From Delphinapterus leucas (lineage: Eukaryota > Chordata > Mammalia > Artiodactyla > Monodontidae), in contig NW_022098072.1 of the NCBI RefSeq assembly GCF_002288925.2, positions 23,092,450 to 23,156,449 on the forward strand: a stretch of 64,000 nucleotides of DNA, in the 5' to 3' direction. Shown one piece after another: positions 27,901-42,900 of this stretch. The notes below the pieces were generated by a model, which was not told the DNA's origin, made no database searches, and saw nothing but the letters and a program-made list of their open reading frames with translations. Position 1 is the stretch's first letter. Each line of letters opens with the position of its first letter. Both the position numbers and the translations under genes were made by a program.

Positions 27901-30900
27901 ACCTGGTAATTTCTAAAAAGGTGGCATCCTAGCATATTTTAAGAAGTCTATAAATACACAATCACTACATTATTAATTGGAAAAAATAAACAAAAAGATA
28001 GGCAAGGGGGTATTCAGGTCAGGGCTGAAAGAGCAAATAAAAGGGATCAGAGATAGGATAGGAAGCAGTACAGGTGTTGAGTCAATCCCAGCAGTGGCTA
28101 TAAAGTAGGGTTGCTGAGGAATGCAGATGGACTGTGATACCCAGATGGATACTCTCCTTAAGTTTCATGTCATATTGATTTAAATTTTTCACTAGATCCT
28201 AGCTTGATACTTTCCCTTCTATCTGGATGGGTAAACTTACTTTCTATCCATACCTAATTTTTTCTTTCACTTGTCTTGAAAATTTGAAAATATTGCTTTA
28301 TTATACATGGAACAGTTTTTCCATTAAGCCTTCCCCAAATCACAATTTGTCCTAAAATCACTCTTAAGAGATGAAAGAGTTATTAGAGGTCATCTAGTCT
28401 AGCTTTCTACGCAATGCAAAAATCTTATTTTTAACAGATCCTACAATCTCCACTTTATATTCTCAGTATAAAGGGCTTGCTGTCTCACAGGGTAATCTTT
28501 TCTGTTATTAATGGCTCTAATTGTTAGTAATTTTCTTCCTATATTACACAAAAATCTTTCATTCCTGCCTTTGTGCTATGTAGCCATATGTAGCAAGGTC
28601 TATGCCATGTTCCACATGATAACCTTTAAAATATTTGAAGGCATTATCATTTGTTCCATAGTTCCTTTTTAATTAGACCAAACATTATCTATTCTTTCTC
28701 CTGTTCTTTAAAAGTGACAGTGTTAACAAATCCTTCTAGTTTTCTTCCTCTTCTTGCCCTTTCCTTTCCTTATTCAGTATTCTTAAAATATGGTACTCAG
28801 GAGGAATATAATATTCAATATACAAGTATCAATAGAATTAAATGACTCCTCTTCTAGACAATATACTTCTATTATTCAATCTCTCTTTAATATACATTTA
28901 TAAAATGTTCAGGATTGTTTTTCCAAGGTTAACCTGGGGTTGGTTTTCACAGAATTGGTCCAGTCAATGAACACACAAGCATTAATTAATCATGGGATAA
29001 ACCAGGCCTATTATTTTAAACATGTTGGCACCACTGGGAACAAGGAGATGGTGATTTTATAAAAATGTTACATATTTGAATGTGTATCTACTTAATATGG
29101 GCATGAAAGTATAAATAGCTAAACCAGGTATAATCTAAGAAACTGTAGAAGAAATGCTAATAATAGGTTGAAGGTAAAAATCAAATGGACAATATCAAAA
29201 CAAAACAATGAAAGAACAATGAAGAAAAAAACAAATGGAAGTAAGAAAAATGCATCATGAAATGCCACATGATCAAATAAAAATATCAGTCAACAAATTT
29301 AGCTAAAATATAGAAGAAGCAATCCTATTTATTATAGCAAGATTTAAATACATCAATAAATACTATAATTATTTTACTAATAAAATCCAAAATCTGTCAG
29401 AATAATAAATGTTACCCCAGGTACAGCTGGTAGACAATAATCAAATTCACTGTTTTGGCAACCACACAACACTACAGATTTATTGTGCTCTTAATAAAGT
29501 AAAACTTATGACCTTCCCACAGAAATTGTTAAGCCCAGAATGAATCGTAGGTCTATCTAGTCTATATTTGTGAAGCTGACTGATTGAACATAAAACCTAT
29601 GACTCTACACTTTATTAGGCATCATCTTTTTAGTTTCAAGATATTTTCGAATCTATATTTTGTCATTCAGTGAATTAGCAATCTCCAATGTTTCTGAAAA
29701 TCTGAATTCAATCTAGCATGAAACTTGGCACACAGCAGCATTTAAGTGGTTTTTGAATGCAAAATCATGCAAGTTCTCTGTGAACCTACCTAATCAATCA
29801 CTATTACCACGTATACTCCTTATCCACAAGGATGCTATGTAAGACTTTGTTAAATATCTGGCTGAAATTAAGATCAATATGATTATTACATTTCTCTAAG
29901 TAACCATATTTAAAATGGATATAAAGGCAGTAGAGCACGACTTGAACTCATGAAGGGTCTTGATATTCTCTGCTTCTCTAAGTGCCCACAAAGTGTTTAA
30001 TAATCGTATCACCCCTATTATAGGGGAGCAGAACTAGAAGCAAGCAGACCAGTTAAAAAGTGATTTCATAGTATTCCAGATAAATAATAATGAAGGCTTA
30101 AACTAGATAGGCTTAACAACTAATAGAGGTGTAAAGGAGAGCAAATTAAATATGACACTGAAGTTACAAACTTCCAGAAGTTGAAGGCAAAGTGGTGTCA
30201 TTCCAGAAATAAGAACCAGAGACACAAGAACAAAGCCATTTTATACCACTGTTTATTATCATTTAGGATTGCTTATGCTCCAAAAGATGTTGTTGTGGTT
30301 GAGGAATTTCTGAACAGGATATTTCATAAAAAGATTTATAAAGTTTATACAGAAAAAAATTGACAAAAATATTTATAGAATAGCTACAAGAAATTGTATG
30401 CCTTTCAACCCCCCCTCTTTTTTTAACAGATTAGGAAATATCAGCAAAAGGAATTTTTATGACACTGTTGAGGGTCAAATCTATCAGGAAATAGAACATT
30501 GATTCTGTCTGGCTCAGGTAAAATTAGGTCTTCAAAGGTCAAGGAGCTGAGTCTTTGACCGATTTAACACTGTGACAGCAAAGGGAACTCAGTATGTGAA
30601 ACTAGGAAGTATGAAATAATATTTCACAGGTTTGGAATTTCCTACTCACAGAATAAAAATGGAATTCTTTGTAGGAGCATACTGTGAAAATATAGAAGAG
30701 AGGGTTCTGATATAAACTCAGATAACAGGAGATGGTATCAGAAAATTTATTTTTTTATATCAGGTAATGTTGAGAAACTAGAGCTACATTACATATATAC
30801 TTATAATACTATATATGTATATACGTAATACATATGTGTGTAAATATGATATATAGGTTAATCTCATTCATCTTTCAAAAACAGACTTTAGAAGTTTTAG

Positions 30901-33900
30901 TACTGCCTACAGAAGTTTGAAGTAGAGGCACACTCAGTGTTTTAAGCTCAGAGGCCCAATTTTTTTCCACACACAGAGCATACAGCTCAGGGGCAGACTC
31001 AAATCAATCAAGCTCACAAGAAACTGATTTAGAAAAACACACTGCCAAGGAGAGTAGCCAAGATGGCAGAGTAGAAGGACACTAAGCTCACCTCCTCTCA
31101 CGAGCATACCAAAATCATAACTAACTGCAGAACAATCATTGATGAAAAAGACAGGAACGCACCAGAAAAGATCTTCTACAACTAAAGACATAAAGAAGGA
31201 ACCACAGTGAGTTGCGTATGAGGGGCAGACTTGCAGTATAATCAAGTCCCATACCGCTTGGGTGGGGGACCCACAAACTGGAGAATAATTATATTAGAGA
31301 GGTTTGAGCCCCATGTCAGCTCCCCCAGCCTAGAGGTCTGGCATTGGAAACAGGAGCCACCAGAGCATTTGGTTTTGAAGGCCAGCAGGGCTTGATTGCA
31401 GAAACTCTGCAGGATTGGGGGAAACAGAGACTTCGGTCTTAAACAGTGCACACAAAATCTCACACACACTGGGACCAAGAGCAAAAACAGTAATTTGATA
31501 GGAGCCTGGGCCAGACCTACCTGCTGGTCTGGGAGGGTCTCCTGGGGAAGCAGGGGGTAGCTGTGTCTCACCCTGGGACACAGGCACTGGTGGCAGACAT
31601 ATCGGGGAGCATTCATCTGTGTGAACTCTCCTGGAGGTTGACATCTTGGCACCAAGACCTAGGCCCACCCAATAGCCTTTAGGTTCCAGTGCTGGGATAC
31701 CTCAGGCTAACAACAAACTGGGTGGGGACATACCCCATCCATCAGCAGACAGGCTGCATAATGACTTCCTGAGCCCACAGCCACCTCTAGACGAGCCGCT
31801 AAACACAGCCCTGCCCACCAGCGGGTCAAGACCGAGCTCCAACCACCAGTGGGCAGGCACTGGCCCCTCCCAACAGGAAGCCTGTACAAGCCTCCAGACC
31901 AGCCTCACACACCGGGAGGCAGGCACCAGAAGCAAGAAAACTTCAAGCAAGACCAAGTCTGCAAATGCAGACTAGACACTACCCTGGGACCACCTGGACC
32001 TGGGCCCTTGAGTGATGAGAGGGGAGTGCACTGCTGGGATGCATACAACATCTCCTACAATGGGCCACTTCTCCAAGGTTGAGAAACGTAACTAACCTAC
32101 CACATACATAAAAATACAAATAGCAATTTAGACAAAAAGAGAAGACAGAGGAATATGTTTCACATGAAGGAAAAAGATAAAACCCCAGAAGAAGAACTAA
32201 GTGACATGGAGATAGGCAGTCTGCCTGAGGAAGAGTTCAGAGTAATGATCATAAAGATGATCAAAAAACTCAGGAGAAGAATGGATGCAGATAATGAGAA
32301 ATTAGAAGTTTTTGAAAAAGAATTAGAAAATATAAAGAGCAATCAAACAGAATTGACGAATATAACTGAAAAGAAAAAAACACAAGAAGGAATCAACAGT
32401 GGACTAAATGAGGAAGAAAAATGGATCACTGAACTGGAAGACAAAGTACTGGAAATCACTGCTGCTGAACAGAAAAAAGAAAAAAAAAAAAGACATAGGG
32501 ACAGTTTAAGAGACCTCTAGGACAACATCAAGAGTGCTAATTTTTGCATTATAGGGGTCCAGAAGGAGAAGACAGAGAGCAAGAGCATGAGAGAATATTT
32601 GAAGAGAACAGGATTAACCCAAGGAGGAACACACTGAGACACACAGTAATCAAACTGACAAAAATTAAAGATAAAATATTAAAAACAACAAGGGAAAAGC
32701 AACAAATAACATACAAGGGTACTCCCATAAGGCTATCAGCTGATTTTTCAGCAGAAACTCTGCAGGCCAGAAGGAAGTGGCACAATATACTTAAAAGTGA
32801 TGAAAGAGAAAAACCTACACCCAAGAATACTCTACCCAGCAAAGTTCTTTGATTTGACGGAGAAATCAAAAGCTTTATAGACAAGCAAAAGCCAGAAGAA
32901 TTCAGCACCACCAAACCAACTTTACAACAAATGCTAAAGGAACTTCTCTAGGCAGAAAAGGCTACAACTGGAAAAAAGAAAATGACAAAATGGAAAAGCT
33001 CACTGGTAAAAAGCAAACATACAACAAAGGTAGGAAATCATCCACACACAAAGCTAGTAGGGAGGTTAAAAGACAAAAGTAGTAAAATCAGTTGTATCCA
33101 CAATAAGCAGTTAAGGTATACATAAAACAATTACATGTAAAATATAATATCAAAAATAGTAATCATGACAGGAGGAGAGTACAAATACAGAGTGTATCTA
33201 AAACGCATTTGAAATTAAGAGATCAGCAACTCAAAATAAGCATGTATGTATACAGACTGCTATACAAAAATCTCATGGTAACCACAAAACAAAAAAACTA
33301 TAATATACACACAAAAAAGAAAAAGGAATCCAAATGTAACACTAAAGACAGTCATTAAATCACAAGAGAACAAAAGAAAGGGGAAAAAAAGACCTACAAA
33401 AACAAATCCAAAACAATTAACAAAATGGCAATAAGAACATATATATCAGTGAATACCTTAAATGAAAGCGGACTAAATGCTCTAACCAAAAGACACAGAC
33501 TGGCTGAATGGATACAAAAACAGGACCTGTATATATGATGCCTACAAGAGACTCACTTCAGATCCAGAGATACATACAGACTGAAAGTGAAGGTATGGAA
33601 AGAGGTATTCCACACAAATGGAAATCAAAGGAAAGCCAGAGTCGCAATACTTACATCAGACAAAATAGACTTTAAAATAAAGATGTTATAAGAGACAAAG
33701 AAGGACACTACATAATGATCAAAGGATCAATCCAAGAAGATACAACAATTACAAATATATATGCACCCAACATAGGAGCACCTCAAAATATAAAGCAAAT
33801 GTTAACAGGCATAAAAGGAGAAATTGACAGGAACAGAATAACAGTGGGGGACTTTAACACCTCACTTTCATCAATGGACAGATCATCCAGACAGAAAACC

Positions 33901-36900
33901 AGTAAGGAAACACAGGCCTTAAATGACATACTAGACCAGATGCACTTAACTGATATATATAGGGCACTCCATCCAAAAGCAACAGAATACACATTCTTCT
34001 CAAGTGCACATAGAACATTTTCAAGGATATATCACATAATGGACCACAAAGCAAGCCTTGGTAAATCTGAGAAAACTGAAATCATATCCAGCATCTTTCC
34101 CAACCACAACACTATGAGGCTAGAAATCAACTACAAGAAAAAAACTGCAAAAACCACAAACATACAGAGGCTAAAAAATATGCTACTAAACAACTAATGA
34201 ATCACTGAATAAGTCAAAGAGGAAATCTAAAAATATCTAAAGTCAAATGCAAATACTACGATCCAAAACTTATGGGATGCAGCAAAAGCAGTTCTAAGAT
34301 AGAAGTTTATAACAATAACCATAAAAGCTTACCCCAGGAAACAAGAAAAATCTCAAATAAACAACCTAATCTTACACCTAAATTAAGTAGAGAAAGAAGA
34401 ACAAACAAAACACAAAGTTAGTAGAGGGAAAGAAATCATAAGGATCAGAGCAGAAATAAAGGAAATAGAGACTAAAAACACAATAGAAAAGATCAATGAA
34501 ACTAAGAAGCTGGTTCTTTGAAAAGATAAACAAAATCGATAAACCTTCAGCCAGATTCATCAAGAGAAAAAGGGAGAGGGCCCAAATCAATAAAATCAGA
34601 AATGAAAAAGGAGAAGATACAACTGACACCACAGAAATACAAAGGATCATAGGAGACTACTACAAGAAACTACTCGACAATAAAATGGACAACTTAAAAG
34701 AAATGGAAAGACTTCCCTGGTGGTCCAGTGGCTGGGACTCCACACTCCCAACACAGGGGGCCCAGGTTCAATCCCTGGTCATGGACTAGATCCCACATAC
34801 CGCAACTAAGACCTGACGCAGCTAAATAAATAAATAAATATTTTTTTAAAAAAAGAAATGGAAATAGAAAATATGAGCAGACCAATTACCAGTATTGAAA
34901 TTGAGTCAGTAATTTAAAAACTCTCAAGAAACAAAAGTCCAGGACCAGACAGCTTCACTGCTGAATTCTACCTAATATTTAGAGAAGAGTGAACACCCAC
35001 ACTTCTGAAACTACTCCAAAAAACTGCAGAGGAAGGAATGCTTTCACACTCGTTCTATGAGGCCACCATCACCCTGATACAAAAACCAGACAAAGATATC
35101 ACATAAAAAGAAAATTACAGGCCAATATTACTGATGAACATAGGTGCAAAAATCCTCAATAAAATACTTGCAAGCTGACTCCAACAATACATTAAATACC
35201 ATACACCATGATCAAGTGGGATTTACCCCAGGGATGCAAGGATTTTTCAATATATGCAAATCAATCGATGTAATACACCACATTAACCAACTGAAGAATA
35301 AAAATCATGATCATGATCAAAAAATATGATCATCTCAATAGATGCAGAAAAAGCTTCTGATAAAATTCAACATCCATTTATGATAAAAACTCTCCAGAAA
35401 GTTGGCATAGACAGAACACACCTCAACAAAATAAAGGCCATATATAACAAATCCATACCTAACATCATACTAAATGGTTAAAAGCTGAAAGCATTTCCTC
35501 TAAGATCAGGAACAAGACAAGGATACTCACTCTTGCCACTTTTATTCAACATAGTTTTGGAAGTCCCAGCACAGCAATCAGAGACGAAAAAGAAAAAAAG
35601 GGATTCAAATTGGAAAAGAAGTAAAACTGTCACTGTTTGCAGATGACACGGTGCTATACATAGAAAATCCAAAAGACGCCACCAAAAAACTACTAGAGCT
35701 CAACAATGAATTTGGTAAAGTTGCAGGATACAAAATTAATACCAGAAATCTGTTGCATTTCTATATGCTTACAATGAAAGATCAGATAGAGAGGACTTGC
35801 CTGGGGGCACAGTGGTTAAGAATCCACCTGACAATGCAAGGGACACGGGTTTGATCCCTGGTCTGGGAAGATCCCACATGCTGCAAAGCAACTAAGCCCA
35901 TGCACCACAACTACTGAGCTTGTGCTCTGGAGCCCGTGAGCCACAACTACTGAAGCCCGCATGCCTACAGTCTGCGCTGCACAACAAGAGAAGCCACCGT
36001 GATGAGAAGTCTGCGCACTGCAACAAAGAGTAGCCCCCGCTTGCCACAACTAGAGAAAGCCCACTCACAGCAACAAAGACCCAAAAATAAATAAATTAAA
36101 TAAATAAATGTATATATTTTACAAAAAAGATCAGAAAGAGAAATTAAAGAAACAACCCCATTTACCAGCACAGCAAAAAGAACAAAATACCTAGGAATAA
36201 ACCTACCTAAGGAGGCAAAAGACCTGTACTCCAAAAAATATGATGCTGATGAAAGAAACTGAAGATGACACAAACAGCTGGAAAAATACACTGTGTTCTT
36301 GGATTGACAGAATCAATATTGTTAAAAATGACCATACTACCCAAAACAATCTACAGATTCAATACAATCCCTAGCAAATTACCAATAACATTTTTCACAG
36401 AACTGGAACAAAAAACTTTAAAATTTGTACGGAAACACAAAGGACCCCAAATAGCCAAACAATCTTGAGAAGGAAGAACAGAGCTGGAGGAATCAGGCTC
36501 CCTTACTTCAGAGTATACTACAAAACTACAGTAATAAAAACAGTATGGTACTGGCACAAAAACACACACACAGATCAATGGTACTGGACAGAAAGTCCAG
36601 AAATACACTCATGCACTTAAGGTCAATTAATCTACAACACAGGAGGCAAGAATATACAACAGAGGACTTCCCTGGTGGCGCAGTGGTTGAGAGTCCGCCG
36701 GCCGATGCAAGGGACACGGGTTCGTGCCCCGGTCTGGGAAGAACCCACATGCCGCAGAGCGGCTGGGCCCGTGAGCTATGGCCGCCGAGCCTGCGCGTCT
36801 GGAGCCTGTGCTCCGCAACGGGAGAGGCCACCAACAGTGAGAGGCCCGCGTACCACCAAAAAAAAAAAAAAAAGAATATACAACAGAGAAAAAGGCAGTC

Positions 36901-39900
36901 TCTTCAACAAGTGGTGCTGGGAAAACTGGACAGCTACATACAAAAGAATGAAATTAGAACATTCTCTACACCATTTACAAAAATAAACTCAAAATGGATC
37001 AAAGACCTGAATGTGAGACTGAATACTATAAAACTCCTAGAGGAAAACACAGCACAGTCTTTGACATAAATTGCAGCAAAATTTTTTTGGATCCATCTCC
37101 TAGAGTAATAGAAATAAAAACAAAAATAAACAAATGGGACCTAACTAAACTTAAAAGCTTTTGCACAGCAAAGGAAACCACAAACAAAATGAAAAGACAA
37201 CCTACGGAATGGGAGAAAATATCTGCAAATGATGCGACCAACAAGGGCTTAATTTCCAAAATATACAAACAGCTCATGCAGCTTAATATAAAAAAAAACA
37301 ACAGGGCTTCCCTGGTGGTGCAGTGGGTTAAGCATCTGCCGGCCAATGCAGGGGACACAGGTTCGAGCCCTGGTCCAGGAATATCCCATGTGCCATGGAG
37401 CAACTAAGCCCATGCCACAACTACTGAGCCTGCATTCTAGAGCCCACAAGCCACAACTACTGAAGCCTGTGCGTCTAGAGCCCGTGCTCTGCAACAAGAA
37501 AAGCCACCACAACGAGAAGCCTACGCAACACAACAAACAGTAGCCCTCACTCACCGCAACCAGAGAAAGCCCACACGCAACAACGAGGACCCAACGCAGC
37601 CATAAATAAATAAATTTTAAAAGGAATAAACATTTTAAAAGAAATTTTAAAAACCAAACAATCCAATCAAACAATCAGCAGAAGACCTAAACAGACATTT
37701 CTCCAAAGAAGACATACAGATGGCCAACAGGCACATGAAAAGATGCTAAATATCACTAATTGTTGGAGAAATCCAAATCGAAACTACAATAAGGTATCAC
37801 TTCACAGCAGTCAGAACTTCCATCATTAAAAAGTCTACAAATAATAAATGCTGCAGAGGGTGTGGAGAAAAAGGAACCCTCCTACACTGTTGGTGGGAAT
37901 GTAGATTGGTGCAGCCACTATGGAGAACAGTATGGAGGTGGTTTAAAATACTAAAAATAGAGCTACCATATGATTCTGCAATCCCACTCCTGGACATATA
38001 TCTGGAGAAAACTCTAGTTCAAAAAGATACATGCACCCCAATGTTCACAGCAGCACTATTCAGAATAGCCAAGACATGGAAGCCACCTAAGTGTCAATCG
38101 ACAGATGAATGGGGAAAGATGTGGGATAAATATATATATATACATATATATATACACACACACACACGTGTATACATATATATGAATATTACTCAGCCAT
38201 AAAAAAGAATGAAATAATGCCATCTGCAGCAGCATGGATGGACTAAGTCAGACAGAGAAAGACAAATATCATATAATATCACTTATATGTGGAATCTAAA
38301 ATATGATACAAATGGGGACTTCCCTGGTGGTCCAGTGGGTAAGACGCCACACTTCAAATGCAGGGGGCCCAGGTTTGATCCCTGGTCAGGGAGCTAGATC
38401 CCACATGCCATAACTAAGAAGTCTGCATGCCATAACTAAGACCCCGTATGCTGCAACTAAAGATCCTGCATGCCACAACGAAGATCCTGCGTGCCGCAAC
38501 TAAGACCCAGCACAGCCGAAATAAATAAATAAATTTTAAAAATATGATACAAATGAATTTATTTACAAAACAGAAAGACTCACAGACATAGAAAACAAAC
38601 TTATGGTTACCAAAGGGGACAGTGGGGGGGAGGGGAGATTAGGAATTTGGGATTAACATATACGTACTACTTTATGTAAAACAGATAAATAATAAGGGCC
38701 TACTGTATAGCACAGGGAACTATATTCAATATCTTATAATAATCTATAATGGAAAAGAATCTGAAAAAGAATATATATATAAAAAACTGAATCACTCTGC
38801 TATACATCTGAAACTAACACAACATTGTAAATTAACTATACTTAAAAAAAAGGTTAAAATGTAAAAAGGAAAGAAAAAAAGAAAACCACACTGCCATCTT
38901 ACTCATTTTCTTTGAGAAATGGAAAAGAATATCAGTTACTGCTTCTGACATTCATTCATTCATTAATATTTAACTCCTTTGATCTAATCAGACCTAGAAG
39001 CCATTCCTTGTCTTCAAGCTGACTCTATATTTGTTGCTCCAACCCATAAGAGTTTAACTCTCAAAGGGCATTCTTTTTTCCTCAAGTTCTGAGATAAGGA
39101 GGCACTTCTATTTTGCCCCATTTATGACCCACATATTACTATTGTATATATAGACAGATGATTTCTAAGTTAAGTTTATGAGGAGAGCACAAATTGGAGC
39201 AAGGTAATCAAAAGACACAAACTTTGTTATAAGACAAATAAGTACTAGGGATATAATGTACAACACGGTGACTATAGTTACCACTGCTGCATGATACATA
39301 TGTACGTATGTATATATATGCTGTATGTATGATATATATGAAAGTTCTCATTACAAGGAGACAAAAAGTTTCCCCCATTTCTTTTTTTTTTTATTTTTTT
39401 GCGGTATGTGGGCCTCTCACTATTGTGGCCTCTCCCGCTGCGGAGCACAGCCACTCCGCGGCATGTGGGATCTTCCCGCACCGGGGCACGAACCCGTGTC
39501 CCCTGCATCTGCAGGCGGACTCTCAAACACTGCGCCACCAGGGAAGCCCTCCCCCATTTCTTTTTATTGTAATTATATGAGATGATGGATGTTAACTAAA
39601 CCTGTTGTGGTAATTAATTCATAATATATGCAAATCAAACCATTATGCTGTACATCGAAAATTCATACAGTGGTGTATATCAATTATATCTTGTTAATAA
39701 TAGAAAAAAATAAAGTTAGGTTTAATCTTTTTAAATGTACCAGAATTTTATTTTGCTTGGAATATAAAGTTTACACACTATTTAAAAGAGATTTCAAAGA
39801 AGTCAATTTAGTTTATTAGGTATTTTTTATTATGAATAATAGTAAGAAATAATTTCTGATTAAAGAACAATGATAATGACCAAAGGTAAAGCAACTGAAA

Positions 39901-42900
39901 TAACTAAAAAGTTACCTCTTTTTGGCACAATGTTCTTCAATATTGCTGTCCCATCTCTGAGACATTACTAAACTAAGCTCCATTTCTTCTTTTTCAATCT
40001 GTGGTTCATTTTCTTCATCATCACTATTTTGAGGATTTTTACTGTTTCCAAACGAACGACATGATGATGGCATCCTATTTCTTCCCCCCTGATATCCGTC
40101 ATTTTCCAAACCAGCAAGAAGATGTACCAGAGCCTCATCAGGACTACTGTCCACTATAAAACAAGTGAAGCATCACCAACAAACAACTTAAATTTTCCAA
40201 ATAATTCAATAATTCAGATCAATTATATATAAAACAACAACAAGAACCACAGATGCTGGCACATGCTGAAAGGATACAGCTGGTACAAAGATTTATGTAT
40301 TGATGTAGTTCTTCCATTAAAGTGTAATCTTTGGACCACCTGCATTACAAATGATTTTGTGTCCTTAAAAAGAAAATTCCCAGACACCATCTCACACCTA
40401 CTGAATTAGAATTTCTGATGTAAGGCCCAGGAATTTGCATGTTAACAAGTTGCTCAATCTCTTACTGCACAAGCAAGGTTGAGGAGCACTAAACCAAATA
40501 TAATCACAAGTGATCAAACTAAATATAAAATATATAATAAATATATGAATTAATGCTAAGGAAGTGCCTTAAAAATGATAATGTGAACACCTTATCCCTC
40601 TCTTAAGCTGTATTTAGCTCACAGGACAGTCAAACAAAACCTGTAGTTGCAAAACATGAGAGAGCTTTAAAAGTGATTAATAACATTACTTAAAAACCTT
40701 GAAGACCACCACTGAAATATCACCATCATGTGCACTAGGGTTGCTAAAATCAAAAACAGATAGTAACAAGTGTTGACAAGGATGTGAAGAAATTGGAGCC
40801 CTCATACACTGCTGGTCAAATTGTACAATGGTGCAGTTGCTTTGGGGAAAAAAAGTTTGGCAGTTCCTCAAAATGCTAAACAGAGTTACCAGAGGACCCA
40901 GTAATTCCATTCCTAGGTATGTATCCAAGAGAAGTGAAAACATATGTCCACACGAAAACCTATACATGAATAATCATAGCATCATTACCCCAATGGCCAA
41001 AAAAGTGGAAACAACCCAAATATCCATCAACTGAAAGGTGGAAAAATGAAATATGGTATATATCCATATGATGCAACATTATTCAATAGTAAAAAGGAAT
41101 GCAATACTGACATATACCTCAACATGAATGAATCTTGAAAACATTATGCTAAGTGAAAGAATACAGAAACAAAAGGTTATATAATTCTGTTTATATGAAA
41201 TGCCGAAAATAGGTAAATCCAGCAAAAGAGAAAATAGATTAGAGGTTGCCAGAGGCAGAGAGGAATGAAAAATGGGAAGTGACTACAAATGGGTATTGCA
41301 TTTCTTTTTAGGGTGATAAAAATGTCCTGGAAAAAAAAAAAAGTCCTGGAATTAGATAGTGGAAATGGTTGCATAAATACCTGAAATGCTAAAAACCACT
41401 GAACTGTACATGTTAGAAGGTGAGTTTTACAATATGTGAATTATTTCCCAATAAAAGCTATTATTTTTTAAAAAAAGATCATAAAGATGGAGGTTTGTTC
41501 TAATCTAGTACACAACCTTTTTCTCTGTAAAATGAGATAGTATATTCCCCATTTACTAAACTATTAAGTTTCAGGTTTTCTTTGTTGACATTAAACAAAC
41601 TGGTTCAATCATGCTACTGGTTCAATCATGCTACCAACTGTAAGGCAAAATTGAAGATATTTGCTTATAAGAGCCATTTTGGCAAAAATCCATTTCTTAA
41701 ATCTAGAATTGCAGTTAATTTTTCCTGCCTCATACTTTAAAAATGGTTAACATTGGCAAATGATTTATAGATATTTGACTCTCAGATCTCTAACACTGAG
41801 ATTACATTTTTTGTAACCTTATGCAAGGTGGAATTATATCAACTGGTGATACATTATATTTGCCTAATATAATGAAATAAGGATATGTCTCTCTTTTTCA
41901 ATTTCTTTTTTTTTATAACTAAAATATAATTTAGGTATATATATATCTATTTACTCAGAGAAATAAAGCATTTTAGATTATAAACTTCAAATTAATTTTT
42001 AAATGTGGTCTTTGGATCATTTCTTTCTACGTATTTCATGTCATTCATTTAAAAAAGAAAAAAGCTACCTACCTCCATAGAAAATGTTCTTGAAATATGA
42101 CTATGTACAATAATTTTGGTACTGTCCCTAGTCATTCAATTAATCTTCCACTCAAATGAAAATGTAAATAACAGAGAGAAGACACCGTAGAGAGGTAGGA
42201 TAACATTTGATGCTATATCTCATTTGATACAGTAAGAATGGAAAAACAGAAAGTGAGCAAGAAACATAAAATCACTATACCAAGCAAAGCAAGAGGCATG
42301 AAGTTCAATATCTCACTTTTTGCAAAGAAAATTTAAATGAATTTCTGAAAAATGTCAGTAATTTAGACTAAATTATTGAAATGAAATCTAGCAAATGGTT
42401 TACCATATTAATGAAAATGAATTTATGGAGATGCAAAGATACTCAGAAATAACTGTCATGTTCTACATGCTAGTCAAAAATTAACAGCTCGAAAGGAATT
42501 GTCCAGGGAAATTCCTGATACTTACCAAGAAAGAATCAATTATGTTATTTTATTAATGTTCTTAACTTTGGAGAATTTTAATTCAAATTAAGCATATTTC
42601 CCCTTAAAACAATATGGTTCTCTTCCAAACAAAGTTTAAAAAAAAAAAAAAGATTTTCTTACACAACTATTTTTCAGAAAAAGCTGTGTAGAAAACAAAA
42701 AAGAAGCTACTACATCTCGTAATGCAAGATTTCATTTTTATACTAAGAATTTATCAAACATGCAATATTAACCTCTTCAAATCAAAGAAAAAAATACCGC
42801 CTGACATACGCACTTTTGTTGATATAAGACACTGAAAATTTATGGCACAATTGTTACTTACAGAAAGCTGGTGACTCACTCAGTCTTTGGGTCAAAGGCT

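Larger units (their letters stand above)
33425..38300 (+). pseudogene. Broken L1 ORF2, interrupted by SINEs
   Basis: Endonuclease remnants include [11 protein letters not shown] (33715-34197 piece) and reverse transcriptase remnants include [14 protein letters not shown] and FADD at 35636-35647. Multiple stops, frameshifts and five SINE insertions disrupt it. It ends near the 3' UTR at about 38,300. Confidence 0.85.
31048..38880 (+). mobile_element. Full-length L1 carrying five nested SINEs, antisense to REV3L
   Basis: It starts AGGAGAGTAGCCAAGATGGCAG and ends AACTATACTTAAAAAAAAGG...AAAAAAA. Target-site duplications GAAAAACACACTGCCA (31032-31047) and GAAAACCACACTGCCA (38881-38896) differ at one base. 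Subtracting the SINEs (34710, 35793, 36665, 37304, 38315) leaves about 6.5 kb, a complete L1. Its family is older than the 6.4-kb copy, judging by the L1MA-like 3' end (ACATCTGAAACTAACACAACATTGTAAATTAACTATAC). Confidence 0.92.
27567..39915 (-). other. REV3L intron, 12.3 kb
   Basis: Holds an ancient CR1/L3-like element (28370-30060), a full-length L1 loaded with five SINEs (31048-38880) and a deleted SINE (39387-39549). An AT-rich simple repeat with TATATATGTATATACGTAATACATATG lies at about 30785-30850. 30060-30780 and 38900-39370 appear unique. Confidence 0.8.
40154..42861 (-). other. REV3L intron, 2.7 kb
   Basis: Contains a MER5A-like element (40333-40490) and an old L1M 3' fragment (40700-41475). 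41480-42860 is AT-rich with A-runs and no identified element. Confidence 0.75.

Noticed and set aside
30181..30363. 60-codon open frame beginning without ATG context
   Set aside because: Lies at the edge of CR1/L3-like relic in AT-rich intron; no similarity or conservation evident.
31242..31956. Several overlapping minus-strand frames near 31.2-32.0 kb
   Set aside because: They are the complement of the L1 5' UTR; mutually overlapping frames of this kind reflect GC composition.
36665..36740. tRNA genes at SINE heads
   Set aside because: The SINE 5' parts derive from tRNA and keep a degenerate B box (GGTTCGTGCCC), but they do not fold to a complete cloverleaf and are repeated as SINEs.
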